Part shown: positions 1-5,914 of the stretch, piece by piece | How positions within the stretch are numbered: the first letter of the stretch is position 1 | Layout: every line of letters starts with the position of its first letter | Assembly (NCBI GenBank): GCA_900549655.1 | Contig: UROZ01000041.1 | Location: 1 to 15,112, forward strand | Reading direction: 5' to 3' | Origin: an uncultured Collinsella sp. | GTDB lineage: Bacteria; Actinomycetota; Coriobacteriia; Coriobacteriales; Coriobacteriaceae | Length of the DNA: 15,112 nucleotides | Made by a program: the position numbers and the translations under genes | The notes under the pieces: model-generated | Database searches by the model: none | The model's input: the letters and a program-made list of their open reading frames with translations, nothing else | Told to the model about the DNA's origin: nothing

Positions 1-14
1 GTGCGAAAACGCCG

Positions 15-500
15 TTACAGGTCGCTCTCGTTAAAGCCGGTGTCGATATCGAGGTTGCTGCCGTCGGCCGCCGTGGTGGCAAGCTCGTCGCAGCGCTCGT
101 TGAGCTCATGGCCGGCGTGGCCCTTAACCCAGATGAATTCCACTTTGTGCTTGCTTTTTGCGGCAAGCAGGCGCTCCCACAGGTCGCGGTTCTTGACGGG
201 TTGCTTGTTGGCAGTTTTCCACCCGCGCTTTTTCCAGCCGTCGATCCAGTGTTTGTTGAAGGCGTTGACGACGTACTGCGAATCGGAATGGACCTCGACC
301 TCGCAGGGGCGGTTGAGTGCCTCGAGCGCCACGATAACGGCCATGAGCTCCATGCGGTTGTTGGTGGTCTTGGCGTAGCCGCGCGAAAGCTCGGAGGTGA
401 AGGTCTTGCCGGCGGGGTTGGTGTATTTGAGCACGGCGCCGTAGCCGCCGCGTCCCGGATTTGATCGGGCCGAGCCGTCGGTATAGATGATGACCTTCAC
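15..500 (-). CDS. rnhA: Ribonuclease HI
   Basis: Cytoplasmic endonuclease that cuts the RNA strand of RNA-DNA hybrids, for example R-loops and primers. The 161-aa product has the complete family signature: TDGSA near the N-terminus (D8), NRMEL (E51), SDSQY (D73), and KGHAGHELNERCDELA (H128, D138). These match the four carboxylates and the histidine of E. coli RNase HI in order and spacing, and the length is usual. The chosen start is a GTG giving MKVIIYTDG, preceded by a GAAAGGAAG ribosome binding site. The frame stays open to 551, but that extension has no binding site and is not family-like. It lies 63 bp downstream of the LysR gene on the same strand. A TACAAT hexamer at 544-539 (minus) could be its own -10 box, but no good -35 is visible. 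A short tail (about residues 146-161) follows the catalytic domain. Confidence 0.95.
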   Translation of the reverse strand: MKVIIYTDGSARSNPGRGGYGAVLKYTNPAGKTFTSELSRGYAKTTNNRMELMAVIVALEALNRPCEVEVHSDSQYVVNAFNKHWIDGWKKRGWKTANKQPVKNRDLWERLLAAKSKHKVEFIWVKGHAGHELNERCDELATTAADGSNLDIDTGFNESDL

Positions 501-563
501 GGGCTTCCTTTCGTTGGATACGTTTCGTGTGAGTGACCATTGTAGCGCCATGCCCGCCGTGGG

Positions 564-1502
564 CTAGCAATCTACGATTTCTACCCCGTCTTCCGACAGT
601 TGGTTGGCATGGATGATGCGGTTGAGCTCATCGAGGTATTGCTGCAAGAGGGGAGAGGGCTTGCGCTCGTCGTGCATGATATAGCCTACGTGCATCGTTG
701 GGGCGTCTGCTAACGGGATCGATGCCATACCCCATTGCATTTCATTGGAGAGGACACCGGTCGACAGGGTGTAACCGTTCGACGTGATGAGTAAGTTAGT
801 AAGTGTTCCGCGGTCCGAGATTCGTATGTTGCGGTCGCAAGGGATATAGCTAAAAGGTTCCTCGGCGTAATAGAAGGAGTTTGAGGTTCCCTGCTCAAAG
901 CTGTAGCGCGTATAGGGCGTGAGATCGGCAAGGGACAGCTGAGGGCGGCGGGCGAGCGGGTGGCGCTCGCTAACGAAGACGTGGACCGTCGCGTCGAATA
1001 GGGGATGGAAGCTTGCGCGGGCATCGGCGAAGGCCTTCTGCAGAACGCGGGCGTTAAAGTCGTCCAGATAGAGGATGCCGATATCGCTGCGAAACGCGCG
1101 GACGTCATCGATGATCTGCGATGTGGTGGTCTCGCGCATGATGAACTCGAACTTGCTGTCGCGGCAGCGCTCGACTACGTTGACAAAGGCCTCGACCGAA
1201 AAGGCGTAGTGCTGGGCCGAGATGGCAAGGCGGGCTTGCGGGGTGCCACCGTCCTCGTAGCGTGCCTCGAGCATGTCGGCCTGCTCTACGACCTGGCGCG
1301 CATAGCCCAAAAGCTCGGTGCCGTCGTTGGTGAGCGTGACGCCGCGGCTGGAGCGCGTAAAGATCTCCAGATGGAGCTCTTGTTCTAGGCTTTTGACGGC
1401 GTTTGAGATGTTGGACTGAGCGGTATAGAGGCGCTGAGCTGCGGCGTTGATTGAGCCGGACTCTGCCACGGCGATAAGAAAACGAAGCTGCTGGAGTGTC
1501 AT
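564..1502 (-). CDS. LysR-family transcriptional regulator
   Basis: 312-aa LysR-type regulator, a typical length. The N-terminal winged helix-turn-helix (about residues 1-60) is standard: LRFLIAVAESGSINAAAQRL, then the recognition helix region TAQSNISNAVKSLEQEL and EIFTRSSRGVTLTNDG. The rest (about 90-300) is the effector-binding, periplasmic-binding-protein-like domain. The ATG start is preceded by GAAAGGAC. It is divergent from metY with 275 bp between them, the usual arrangement for a LysR protein controlling its neighbour, so a role in sulfur amino-acid metabolism (CysB/CmbR-like) is a reasonable inference. The effector cannot be read from the sequence. Lower-GC codons appear in the central part, but not enough to argue for transfer. 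The family call is secure; the target is inferred. Confidence 0.92.
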   Translation of the reverse strand: MTLQQLRFLIAVAESGSINAAAQRLYTAQSNISNAVKSLEQELHLEIFTRSSRGVTLTNDGTELLGYARQVVEQADMLEARYEDGGTPQARLAISAQHYAFSVEAFVNVVERCRDSKFEFIMRETTTSQIIDDVRAFRSDIGILYLDDFNARVLQKAFADARASFHPLFDATVHVFVSERHPLARRPQLSLADLTPYTRYSFEQGTSNSFYYAEEPFSYIPCDRNIRISDRGTLTNLLITSNGYTLSTGVLSNEMQWGMASIPLADAPTMHVGYIMHDERKPSPLLQQYLDELNRIIHANQLSEDGVEIVDC

Positions 1503-1518
1503 CGGTGCCCGTCCTTTC

Positions 1519-1548
1519 GATAGCTATCTAAAAAACCGATAACAGGTT
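1519..1548. promoter_or_regulatory. Candidate LysR autoregulatory site(s)
   Basis: Two short dyads lie just upstream of the LysR start. GATAGCTATC (1519-1528) is a perfect 10-bp palindrome. AACC-N7-GGTT (1534-1548) is a 15-bp interrupted dyad of the size LysR proteins usually bind. Neither has been tested, and short dyads of this size can occur by chance. Confidence 0.3.
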
Positions 1549-1563
1549 AGCGCTTTTAAGTGA

Positions 1564-1592
1564 TTGACCGAGCGAAACAATGCTCGTACTAT
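1564..1592 (+). promoter_or_regulatory. metY promoter with dyad in the spacer
   Basis: TTGACC (1564-1569) and TACTAT (1587-1592) are separated by exactly 17 bp, a good sigma-70-type promoter pointing at metY. The spacer contains CGAGC-N8-GCTCG (1569-1586), an inverted repeat that a repressor or activator could use. Transcription would start near 1599, giving a leader of roughly 175-180 nt before the metY start codon. Confidence 0.7.
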
Positions 1593-1661
1593 TCAAAACA
1601 CACAAAGGCGGTAGGTAATTAAGCCGACCACGGAACCGGGATGTCAAAAGGAGGACCGCAT

Positions 1662-1715
1662 ATGAACTGCTTACCAAGACGAATGCCGGGCTCCTGTTTG
1701 CGCCCGTCGGCGTGA
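1662..1715 (+). CDS. Candidate 17-aa cysteine-containing leader peptide upstream of metY
   Basis: ATG to TGA encodes MNCLPRRMPGSCLRPSA. The ribosome binding site AAAAGGAGG (1646-1654) with a 7-nt spacing is one of the strongest in the window, so translation is likely. The peptide has Cys at positions 3 and 12 and also Met and several Arg. It lies inside the long metY leader, and its last seven codons form the 5' arm and loop of the hairpin at 1691-1722. Peptide-sensing attenuators with cysteine codons upstream of sulfur-assimilation genes are known from other Actinobacteria, notably mycobacteria. Here the arrangement is similar but the Cys codons are not consecutive. It could act as a sensor of charged tRNA-Cys or of overall translation. 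I do not recognise the peptide itself. Confidence 0.6.
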   Translation: MNCLPRRMPGSCLRPSA

Positions 1716-1722
1716 TCAGGAG
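1691..1722 (+). promoter_or_regulatory. Leader hairpin overlapping the small ORF
   Basis: CTCCTG (1691-1696) pairs with CAGGAG (1717-1722), and CGCC (1701-1704) pairs with GGCG (1709-1712). Between these the TTTG/TGAT strands give one A-U, two G-U and one mismatch, so the stem is nearly continuous over 14 positions with a CGTC loop. The TGA stop of the small ORF falls in the 3' arm, so a translating or stalled ribosome would change folding. A pyrimidine-rich stretch follows (about 1729-1760), but no clean run of T, so intrinsic termination here is doubtful. Rho-dependent or translational control is an alternative. Confidence 0.5.
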
Positions 1723-1777
1723 ACAGCGACTTACTTCTCTCTTATTTATTTACTTTCGTTCGATCAAGGAGATCATC

Positions 1778-3088
1778 ATGAGCCAGTTCATCAACAACCC
1801 CGAGCACACCTTTGGTTTCGATACCCTGCAGCTTCATGTTGGCCAGGAGAGCGCCGACCCCGCATCCGACTCCCGCGCCGTGCCTATCTACCAGACCACG
1901 AGCTATGTGTTCCGCAACTCCCAGCACGCCGCCGACCGCTTTGGTCTTGCCGACGCCGGTAACATCTACGGCCGTCTGACCAACTCCACCCAGGGCGTCT
2001 TTGAGGACCGTATCGCCGCACTCGAGGGTGGCGTGGCCGGTCTTGCCGTCGCCTCCGGCGCTGCTGCCATCACCTATACCCTGCAGGCTCTTGCCCAGGC
2101 TGGTGACCACGTGGTGACTCAGAAGACCATCTACGGTGGTTCCTACAACCTGCTCGAGCATACGCTCTCCCAGTTTGGCGTCGAGACCACGTTTGTCGAT
2201 GCTCATAACCTGGAAGAGGTTGAGGGTGCCATCAAGGACAACACCACGGTCATCTATCTCGAGACGCTCGGCAACCCCAACTCTGACATCCCCAACATCG
2301 ACGCCATCTCCGAGATCGCCAAGAAGCACGGTCTGCCGGTTGTCGTCGACAACACTTTCGGCACCCCGTATCTGTTCCGTCCGCTGGAGCATGGCGCCAA
2401 CATCGTTGTCCACTCCGCAACCAAGTTCATCGGCGGCCACGGCACCTCGCTGGGCGGTGTGATCGTCGACGGCGGTAACTTCGATTGGAAGGCGAGCGGA
2501 AAGTACGCCCAGATCGCTGAGCCCAACCCCTCCTACCATGGTGTTTCGTTTGCCGAGGCTGCCGGTCCCGCCGCCTTCGCAACCTATGTCCGCGCCATCC
2601 TGCTGCGCGACGAGGGTGCTTGCATCAGCCCGTTCAACGCCTGGGTCCTGCTTCAGGGCACCGAGACCCTGTCGCTGCGCGTCGACCGCCATGTCGAGAA
2701 CACCAAGAAGGTCGTTGAGTTCCTTGCCGGTGACAGCCATGTCGCCAAGGTGAACCACCCGAGCCTGCCTGAGCACCCCGATCACGAGCTCTATCAGAAG
2801 TACTTCCCCAACGGCGGCGCTTCGATCTTCACCTTTGAGATTAAGGGTGGCCAGGAGGCAGCTTGGAAGTTCATCGATCATCTGCAGGTGTTCTCGCTGC
2901 TCGCCAACGTGGCCGACGTCAAGTCGCTCGTCGTGCACCCGGCTACCACCACGCACTCCCAGCTCTCTGCCGAGGAGCTCGCCGAGCAGAACATCACGCC
3001 CTCCACGATCCGTCTTTCCATCGGTACCGAGAACGTCGAGGATATCATTTGGGATCTGAAGCAGGCCTTCGCCGCGCTGGACGAGTAA
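1778..3088 (+). CDS. metY: O-acetylhomoserine sulfhydrylase (PLP-dependent Cys/Met metabolism family)
   Basis: 436-aa cytoplasmic PLP enzyme that joins O-acetylhomoserine and sulfide to give homocysteine and acetate, the direct-sulfuration route to methionine; some homologues also use O-acetylserine. The sequence has the MetY-type N-terminus (FGFDTLQLHVGQE), the substrate-loop segment YQTTSYVFRN, YGRLTNST, ASGAAAI, ETLGNPN, VVVDNTFGTP, and the PLP lysine in HSATKFIGGHGTSLGG (K216). The C-terminal half has SLLANVADVKSLVVHPATTTHSQL, typical of the MetY/MetB superfamily. Its length fits MetY (about 420-440) better than cystathionine gamma-synthase (about 380). The ATG at 1778 follows CAAGGAG. 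The frame opens upstream at a GTG at 1712 overlapping the leader ORF stop, but that extension is not family-like. The upstream leader suggests regulation by sulfur amino-acid supply. Confidence 0.95.
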   Translation: MSQFINNPEHTFGFDTLQLHVGQESADPASDSRAVPIYQTTSYVFRNSQHAADRFGLADAGNIYGRLTNSTQGVFEDRIAALEGGVAGLAVASGAAAITYTLQALAQAGDHVVTQKTIYGGSYNLLEHTLSQFGVETTFVDAHNLEEVEGAIKDNTTVIYLETLGNPNSDIPNIDAISEIAKKHGLPVVVDNTFGTPYLFRPLEHGANIVVHSATKFIGGHGTSLGGVIVDGGNFDWKASGKYAQIAEPNPSYHGVSFAEAAGPAAFATYVRAILLRDEGACISPFNAWVLLQGTETLSLRVDRHVENTKKVVEFLAGDSHVAKVNHPSLPEHPDHELYQKYFPNGGASIFTFEIKGGQEAAWKFIDHLQVFSLLANVADVKSLVVHPATTTHSQLSAEELAEQNITPSTIRLSIGTENVEDIIWDLKQAFAALDE

Positions 3089-3148
3089 GGCGACTTGTGC
3101 AAGGACCCCTTGCGACTCGATAGGTATAACTGCATAAAATGCCTGCTC

Positions 3149-3190
3149 AAGGCGCCTGTGCGAACAATGGTTGCACAGGCGCCTTATTTG
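3149..3190 (+). terminator. metY terminator
   Basis: A perfect 13-bp stem, AAGGCGCCTGTGC (3149-3161) with GCACAGGCGCCTT (3173-3185), has an 11-nt loop and is followed by ATTTG. It is a strong GC-rich hairpin 60 bp after the metY stop, with only a weak T tract. Confidence 0.8.
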
Positions 3191-3246
3191 CATAGAGAGG
3201 GTGCAAAAACAGGGTTTTTGACACGCTTTATGCATTCGAGTTGTGG

Positions 3247-3306
3247 AAAACTCCTGTTGAGAGGATGTGAGTTTTACGCAATTGACGTGCGCCTTTTGAG
3301 TAAAAC
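3247..3306 (+). promoter_or_regulatory. Overlapping inverted repeats in the leader of the secreted-protein gene
   Basis: The 215 bp between the metY terminator and the next gene have no ORF of note. AAAACTC (3247-3253) can pair with GAGTTTT (3269-3275). GTTTTAC (3271-3277) can pair with GTAAAAC (3300-3306). The two stems share GTTTT, so they are mutually exclusive. A TTGACA at about 3220 looks like a -35 box but has no acceptable -10 at 16-18 bp. I recognise no known riboswitch here. Confidence 0.3.
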
Positions 3307-3400
3307 CGCAGGTCGCGATTTGCTCGGGGTACTATGCAGCGCGATCGAATCACACGCAGCTCAAACGCAGCAAAAACGCACTACGGAGGTTTCCAGCTAC

Positions 3401-4174
3401 ATGAGGATCGATTCACGAAAACCGAAAGCCGCCGCCCTTTCCGCCGCTCTGACCGTGGCACTTTTGGCGGGCGCCGGTGCAACTGATGCCCACGCCGCAA
3501 CACTGTCCGATACGGTTGGATCTACGCCGTCCGAGACGACGCTGGTACAGCCCGTTGACTATCGCGGCGATGGTTATGGTTCCATGCAGGAGTGGAACGC
3601 CTCGATGGAGGCCAAGCGCGATTCCCTGGAGATGCGCGCTCAGATCATCATGAACATGTACGGTGACTATGCCACCGATGACGAGCGCGCTGTGCTGCAG
3701 GGTTGCATCGACGGCGCGGGTAGCCTGTTGACGATGGGGGAGGTCGACGCCAAGTCGACCGAGCTCGATGAGCTGCGCACTGCGCTTGAGGATGCCAAGC
3801 GCGAAGCGCTCGAGGTTGCCGCCGAGGCGGAGGCTGCCGAGGCCGTCCAAGCTTCGTACTACAACGCCGGTTACACTCCGTCCTACGCGTCTGCCGCGTC
3901 CTACGCGAACGGATCGGGCCTGACGCGCTCTGCGGGTGTCAATAACTACAACGGGCGCCGCGAGACCTATTACAGCAGCAATGTGCTTTATCACTATCGC
4001 ACGGGCGAATGGACTCAGGATTCTGAGGGCTTCTGGCGCGATTCCGACGGCTATTACGTTGTTGCCGCGGGCGATATGGCCCAGGGCTCGACCTTTACGG
4101 GCTCCAAGGGCGATTGCAAGGTCTATGACTCCGGCTGCGCTGCCGGAACCACCGACTACTACACCGGTTGGTAA
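3401..4174 (+). CDS. Secreted protein with C-terminal Cys-pair module
   Basis: 257-aa exported protein of unknown function. Residues 1-33 are a Sec signal peptide: basic MRIDSRKPK, hydrophobic AALTVALLAGAGA, and a DAHA/A cleavage site. Residues about 60-150 are helical and acidic (ELRTALEDAKREALEVAAEA), likely coiled coil. A Tyr/Ser/Ala-rich linker follows. The last roughly 65 residues form a compact module with YYSSNVLYHYRTGEWT, GYYVVAAGDMAQGSTF and CKVYDSGCAAGTTDYY. The Cys pair may form a disulfide, and the V-A-x-x-D...G-T/S...D-S-G pattern is loosely like the 3D/RlpA double-psi barrel of cell-wall proteins, which is only a suggestion. I believe similar C-termini are common in Coriobacteriia secreted proteins. 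The ATG at 3401 follows CGGAGGT; the frame extends upstream to 3095 without a signal, so that part was excluded. Confidence 0.85.
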   Translation: MRIDSRKPKAAALSAALTVALLAGAGATDAHAATLSDTVGSTPSETTLVQPVDYRGDGYGSMQEWNASMEAKRDSLEMRAQIIMNMYGDYATDDERAVLQGCIDGAGSLLTMGEVDAKSTELDELRTALEDAKREALEVAAEAEAAEAVQASYYNAGYTPSYASAASYANGSGLTRSAGVNNYNGRRETYYSSNVLYHYRTGEWTQDSEGFWRDSDGYYVVAAGDMAQGSTFTGSKGDCKVYDSGCAAGTTDYYTGW

Positions 4175-4199
4175 TTTTTCTGCATCACGGATATTTGGC

Positions 4200-4247
4200 G
4201 GACGGGCGTCTTTACCGAGCTTTAGGGCAACGTAAGGACGTCCGTTC
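4200..4247 (+). terminator. Hairpin after the secreted-protein gene
   Basis: ACGGGCGTCTTTAC (4202-4215) pairs with GTAAGGACGTCCGT (4232-4245) over 14 bp using two G-U pairs, and it extends one or two pairs outward. The 16-nt loop is followed by TCTATGTATG, which is only weakly T-rich. It lies 25 bp after the stop codon. It is a probable but not textbook terminator. Confidence 0.5.
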
Positions 4248-4360
4248 TATGTATGCGTTTGAGTTAACAGAGCCCTTACCGTGGCGGTACGCTGGGCGTA
4301 TGGATGCGGGGCACACTGGTTCTTGAGAAATAAGGTCTTTCTCTTGGAGGAAGTGGTCTT

Positions 4361-4567
4361 GTGAATGCTCGAGATATTGCCGTTGCCGCCGTCGCGTTGA
4401 TGCTTGGTTGCCTTGGTCCCACGGCCGCGCTCGTCGCGGGCATGCAGGGGACATGCGGGGCTGCTCCTATCGTGGTCGGCGCGTTGATCGCGGCCACACT
4501 GCTGGGAAGCGCCGGTGTTGTCCTTTGTCGCGATGATGAGGACGAGGTTCCGGAGTCGCATCTCTAA
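4361..4567 (+). CDS. Small two-helix membrane protein
   Basis: 68-aa protein, not recognised. It starts at GTG with GGAGG ten bases upstream. Residues about 6-28 (IAVAAVALMLGCLGPTAALV) and 36-56 (PIVVGALIAATLLGSAGVVL) are hydrophobic segments joined by a short QGTCGAA loop. The C-terminus is short and acidic (CRDDEDEVPESHL). By the positive-inside rule the orientation is ambiguous. The gene is bounded by hairpins on both sides, so it appears to be its own unit. The ribosome binding site, membrane-protein composition and bounding terminators make it a likely real gene; its function is unknown. The preceding interval (4248-4360) holds no clear promoter. Confidence 0.65.
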   Translation: MNARDIAVAAVALMLGCLGPTAALVAGMQGTCGAAPIVVGALIAATLLGSAGVVLCRDDEDEVPESHL

Positions 4568-4603
4568 CTGTTGCGAAAATGACTGTTGGCCATGGCTGAA
4601 CAT

Positions 4604-4642
4604 GAAAACCGCACAAGGGGAGTGCCCTTTGCGGCGGTTTTT
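4604..4642. terminator. Bidirectional terminator
   Basis: AAAACCGC-ACAAGGG on the left pairs with CCCTTTG-CGG-CGGTTTT on the right across a short loop, followed by TTTTG on the plus strand and TTTTCATG on the minus strand. It can serve both the small membrane protein gene and the convergent reductase gene. Confidence 0.75.
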
Positions 4643-4675
4643 GCTATTGAGACTGTTGGATGCGGTGCGGCGGCG

Positions 4676-5590
4676 TTACCAGCTTGCCTCGATATCACGG
4701 ATGCGCTGATAGAGCCATTCGTTCTGCGGCGCTTGGATATCGTGCTTGGCCGCGAGGCGGCGGACGGTGCCCGCGAACTCCTCGACCTCTGTTTTGCGCT
4801 GCGCGATGCGGTCCTGAGCCATTGAGGGCATACCGGCGGGGTCGATTCCCTCGATGAGGTGCACCATTTGCGTCAGGTCTGCTTCGGTCAGCTCAACGCC
4901 CTCGGCGTTGGCAACCGCAAGCGTCTCGCGCATGGCGGAGACAAAACAGCGGCGCTGCTCGGAGCCCGGCTCCGTGGCGCTTCCGTAGGTCCCGCCGTAG
5001 GCCATGCAGGTCTGGTTGATGCCGTCGTTGAGCATGAGTTTGGCCCACATGCGGTGCGCAATATCGCGCTCGACGGTATGGGCGATGCCGCAGCGCGTGT
5101 AGAGCCCGTCGATAGCGGCGACGGTCGCGGGGTCCGTGCCGGCCGCCGCGCCAAAGCGGATCTCGCCCGCATTGGTAAAGGTGAGCGCGCCGTTGAGGAA
5201 CACGGCGTCCATGCCCTGGCAGATACCCAGGACGGTATGCTCCCAGCCAAAGCGTTCGGCAATCTTTTGCTCGCTCGTAATGCCGTTGCATAGCGAGGCG
5301 ATGAGCGTGTTGGGTCCCACGACGCGCTCCATAGTCTTGAGTGCTTGGTCGAGACCGGTGGTCTTGACTGTCAGGATGACCAGATCGGCGGGCGTCGCCT
5401 CGCTGGCGCGGACGGACGTGAGATCGCAGGGCTTGCCGTTGACAGTGAGCGCATCGCCCGCGTGACGCTCAAAACGGGTGTCATCCATGATGTATTCGAC
5501 GGCGTCGTTGCCGAGCGCCCGGGCGATCATGCTGCCGTAGAGCAGGCCGACGCCGCCCTTGCCGATAAAGGCGACCTTGTTGATCTGCAT
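4676..5590 (-). CDS. Ketopantoate reductase family (2-dehydropantoate 2-reductase-like)
   Basis: 304-aa NADPH-dependent dehydrogenase of the ApbA/PanE family, whose main member reduces 2-dehydropantoate to pantoate for coenzyme A synthesis. The N-terminal Rossmann domain starts with KVAFIGKGGVGLLYG (glycine motif at 10-15), continues with DLVILTVKTTGLDQAL and IASLCNGITSEQ. The C-terminal helical domain has HRMWAKLMLNDGINQTCM, holding the conserved Lys and Asn of the family, and a late MAQDRIAQRKTEVEEFAGTV segment. The ATG giving MQINKV is chosen because GGGGAG lies nine bases upstream; the ATG at 5599 overlaps that site directly. Several paralogues of this family occur in gut bacteria with unproven substrates, so the family is firm and the reaction probable. 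It stands alone, with a terminator-like hairpin just upstream. Confidence 0.9.
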   Translation of the reverse strand: MQINKVAFIGKGGVGLLYGSMIARALGNDAVEYIMDDTRFERHAGDALTVNGKPCDLTSVRASEATPADLVILTVKTTGLDQALKTMERVVGPNTLIASLCNGITSEQKIAERFGWEHTVLGICQGMDAVFLNGALTFTNAGEIRFGAAAGTDPATVAAIDGLYTRCGIAHTVERDIAHRMWAKLMLNDGINQTCMAYGGTYGSATEPGSEQRRCFVSAMRETLAVANAEGVELTEADLTQMVHLIEGIDPAGMPSMAQDRIAQRKTEVEEFAGTVRRLAAKHDIQAPQNEWLYQRIRDIEASW

Positions 5591-5609
5591 GTGAATCATC
5601 TCCCCATGT

Positions 5610-5635
5610 AAAAGGCGCCCGCGTAAGGGGCGCCT
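5610..5635 (-). terminator. Terminator-like hairpin directly upstream of the reductase ribosome binding site
   Basis: On the minus strand AGGCGCCC (5635-5628) pairs perfectly with GGGCGCCT (5620-5613), with a 7-nt loop, followed by TTTT. The reductase ribosome binding site begins five bases later. Either it ends transcription from an unrecognised minus-strand upstream unit or it is a leader attenuator. On the plus strand no T tract follows it. Confidence 0.55.
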
Positions 5636-5683
5636 GATGGATTGTATGCTGCCAGGGTGATTGGTGGGTGCGCGGGGCGGCTG

Positions 5684-5752
5684 TTATAAAAAAGAAACGT
5701 TTGCCTGGACGCTACGCTGCAGGGCAGACCGCAAAGACATGCGCGTGGTCAC
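5684..5752 (-). CDS. Possible 22-aa small ORF upstream of the reductase
   Basis: GTG to TAA encodes a basic peptide beginning MTTRMSLRSALQRSVQAN and ending VSFL. Its start is preceded by AAAGGAG with a 6-nt spacing, a good ribosome binding site in otherwise non-coding sequence. It ends about 50 bp before the hairpin at 5613-5635. There is no homology evidence and no clear minus-strand promoter, so it may be chance. Confidence 0.25.
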   Translation of the reverse strand: MTTRMSLRSALQRSVQANVSFL

Positions 5753-5797
5753 GCTCGTCTCCTTTCATCGGGCTTTTGCTGATGTTAAAGCGGTGCC

Positions 5798-5827
5798 GTG
5801 ACAGCTCGATTTCTGCTGCGTTACGAT
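5798..5827 (+). promoter_or_regulatory. Candidate promoter for the aldo/keto reductase
   Basis: GTGACA (5798-5803) and TACGAT (5822-5827) are separated by 18 bp. The -35 matches the consensus in five positions and the -10 in four. It would give a leader of about 80 nt. No better promoter was seen in 5640-5914. Confidence 0.35.
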
Positions 5828-5914
5828 ACGTTCTCGATTGCGATTCCACGATGTTTCGGCTGCGTGACCATTGTGTTTCGCCTTGCCGGGGCACTGATGG
5901 CGAAGGGAGGGGCC

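Noticed and set aside
1620..1760. SAM riboswitch in the metY leader
   Set aside because: CTTACCAAGA near 1670 recalls the start of SAM-I, but the conserved core that should follow is absent. The strong small ORF explains the region better.
1742..3235. A 497-codon open frame on the minus strand opposite metY
   Set aside because: It is a shadow of the GC-rich metY codons. The product is low in recognisable motifs and has no sensible start signal, while the plus-strand product is a complete known enzyme.
4212..4603. Overlapping minus-strand frames of 73-118 codons in the 4212-4603 interval
   Set aside because: They run through two hairpins and the small membrane protein gene, lack ribosome binding sites, and show no protein-like features.
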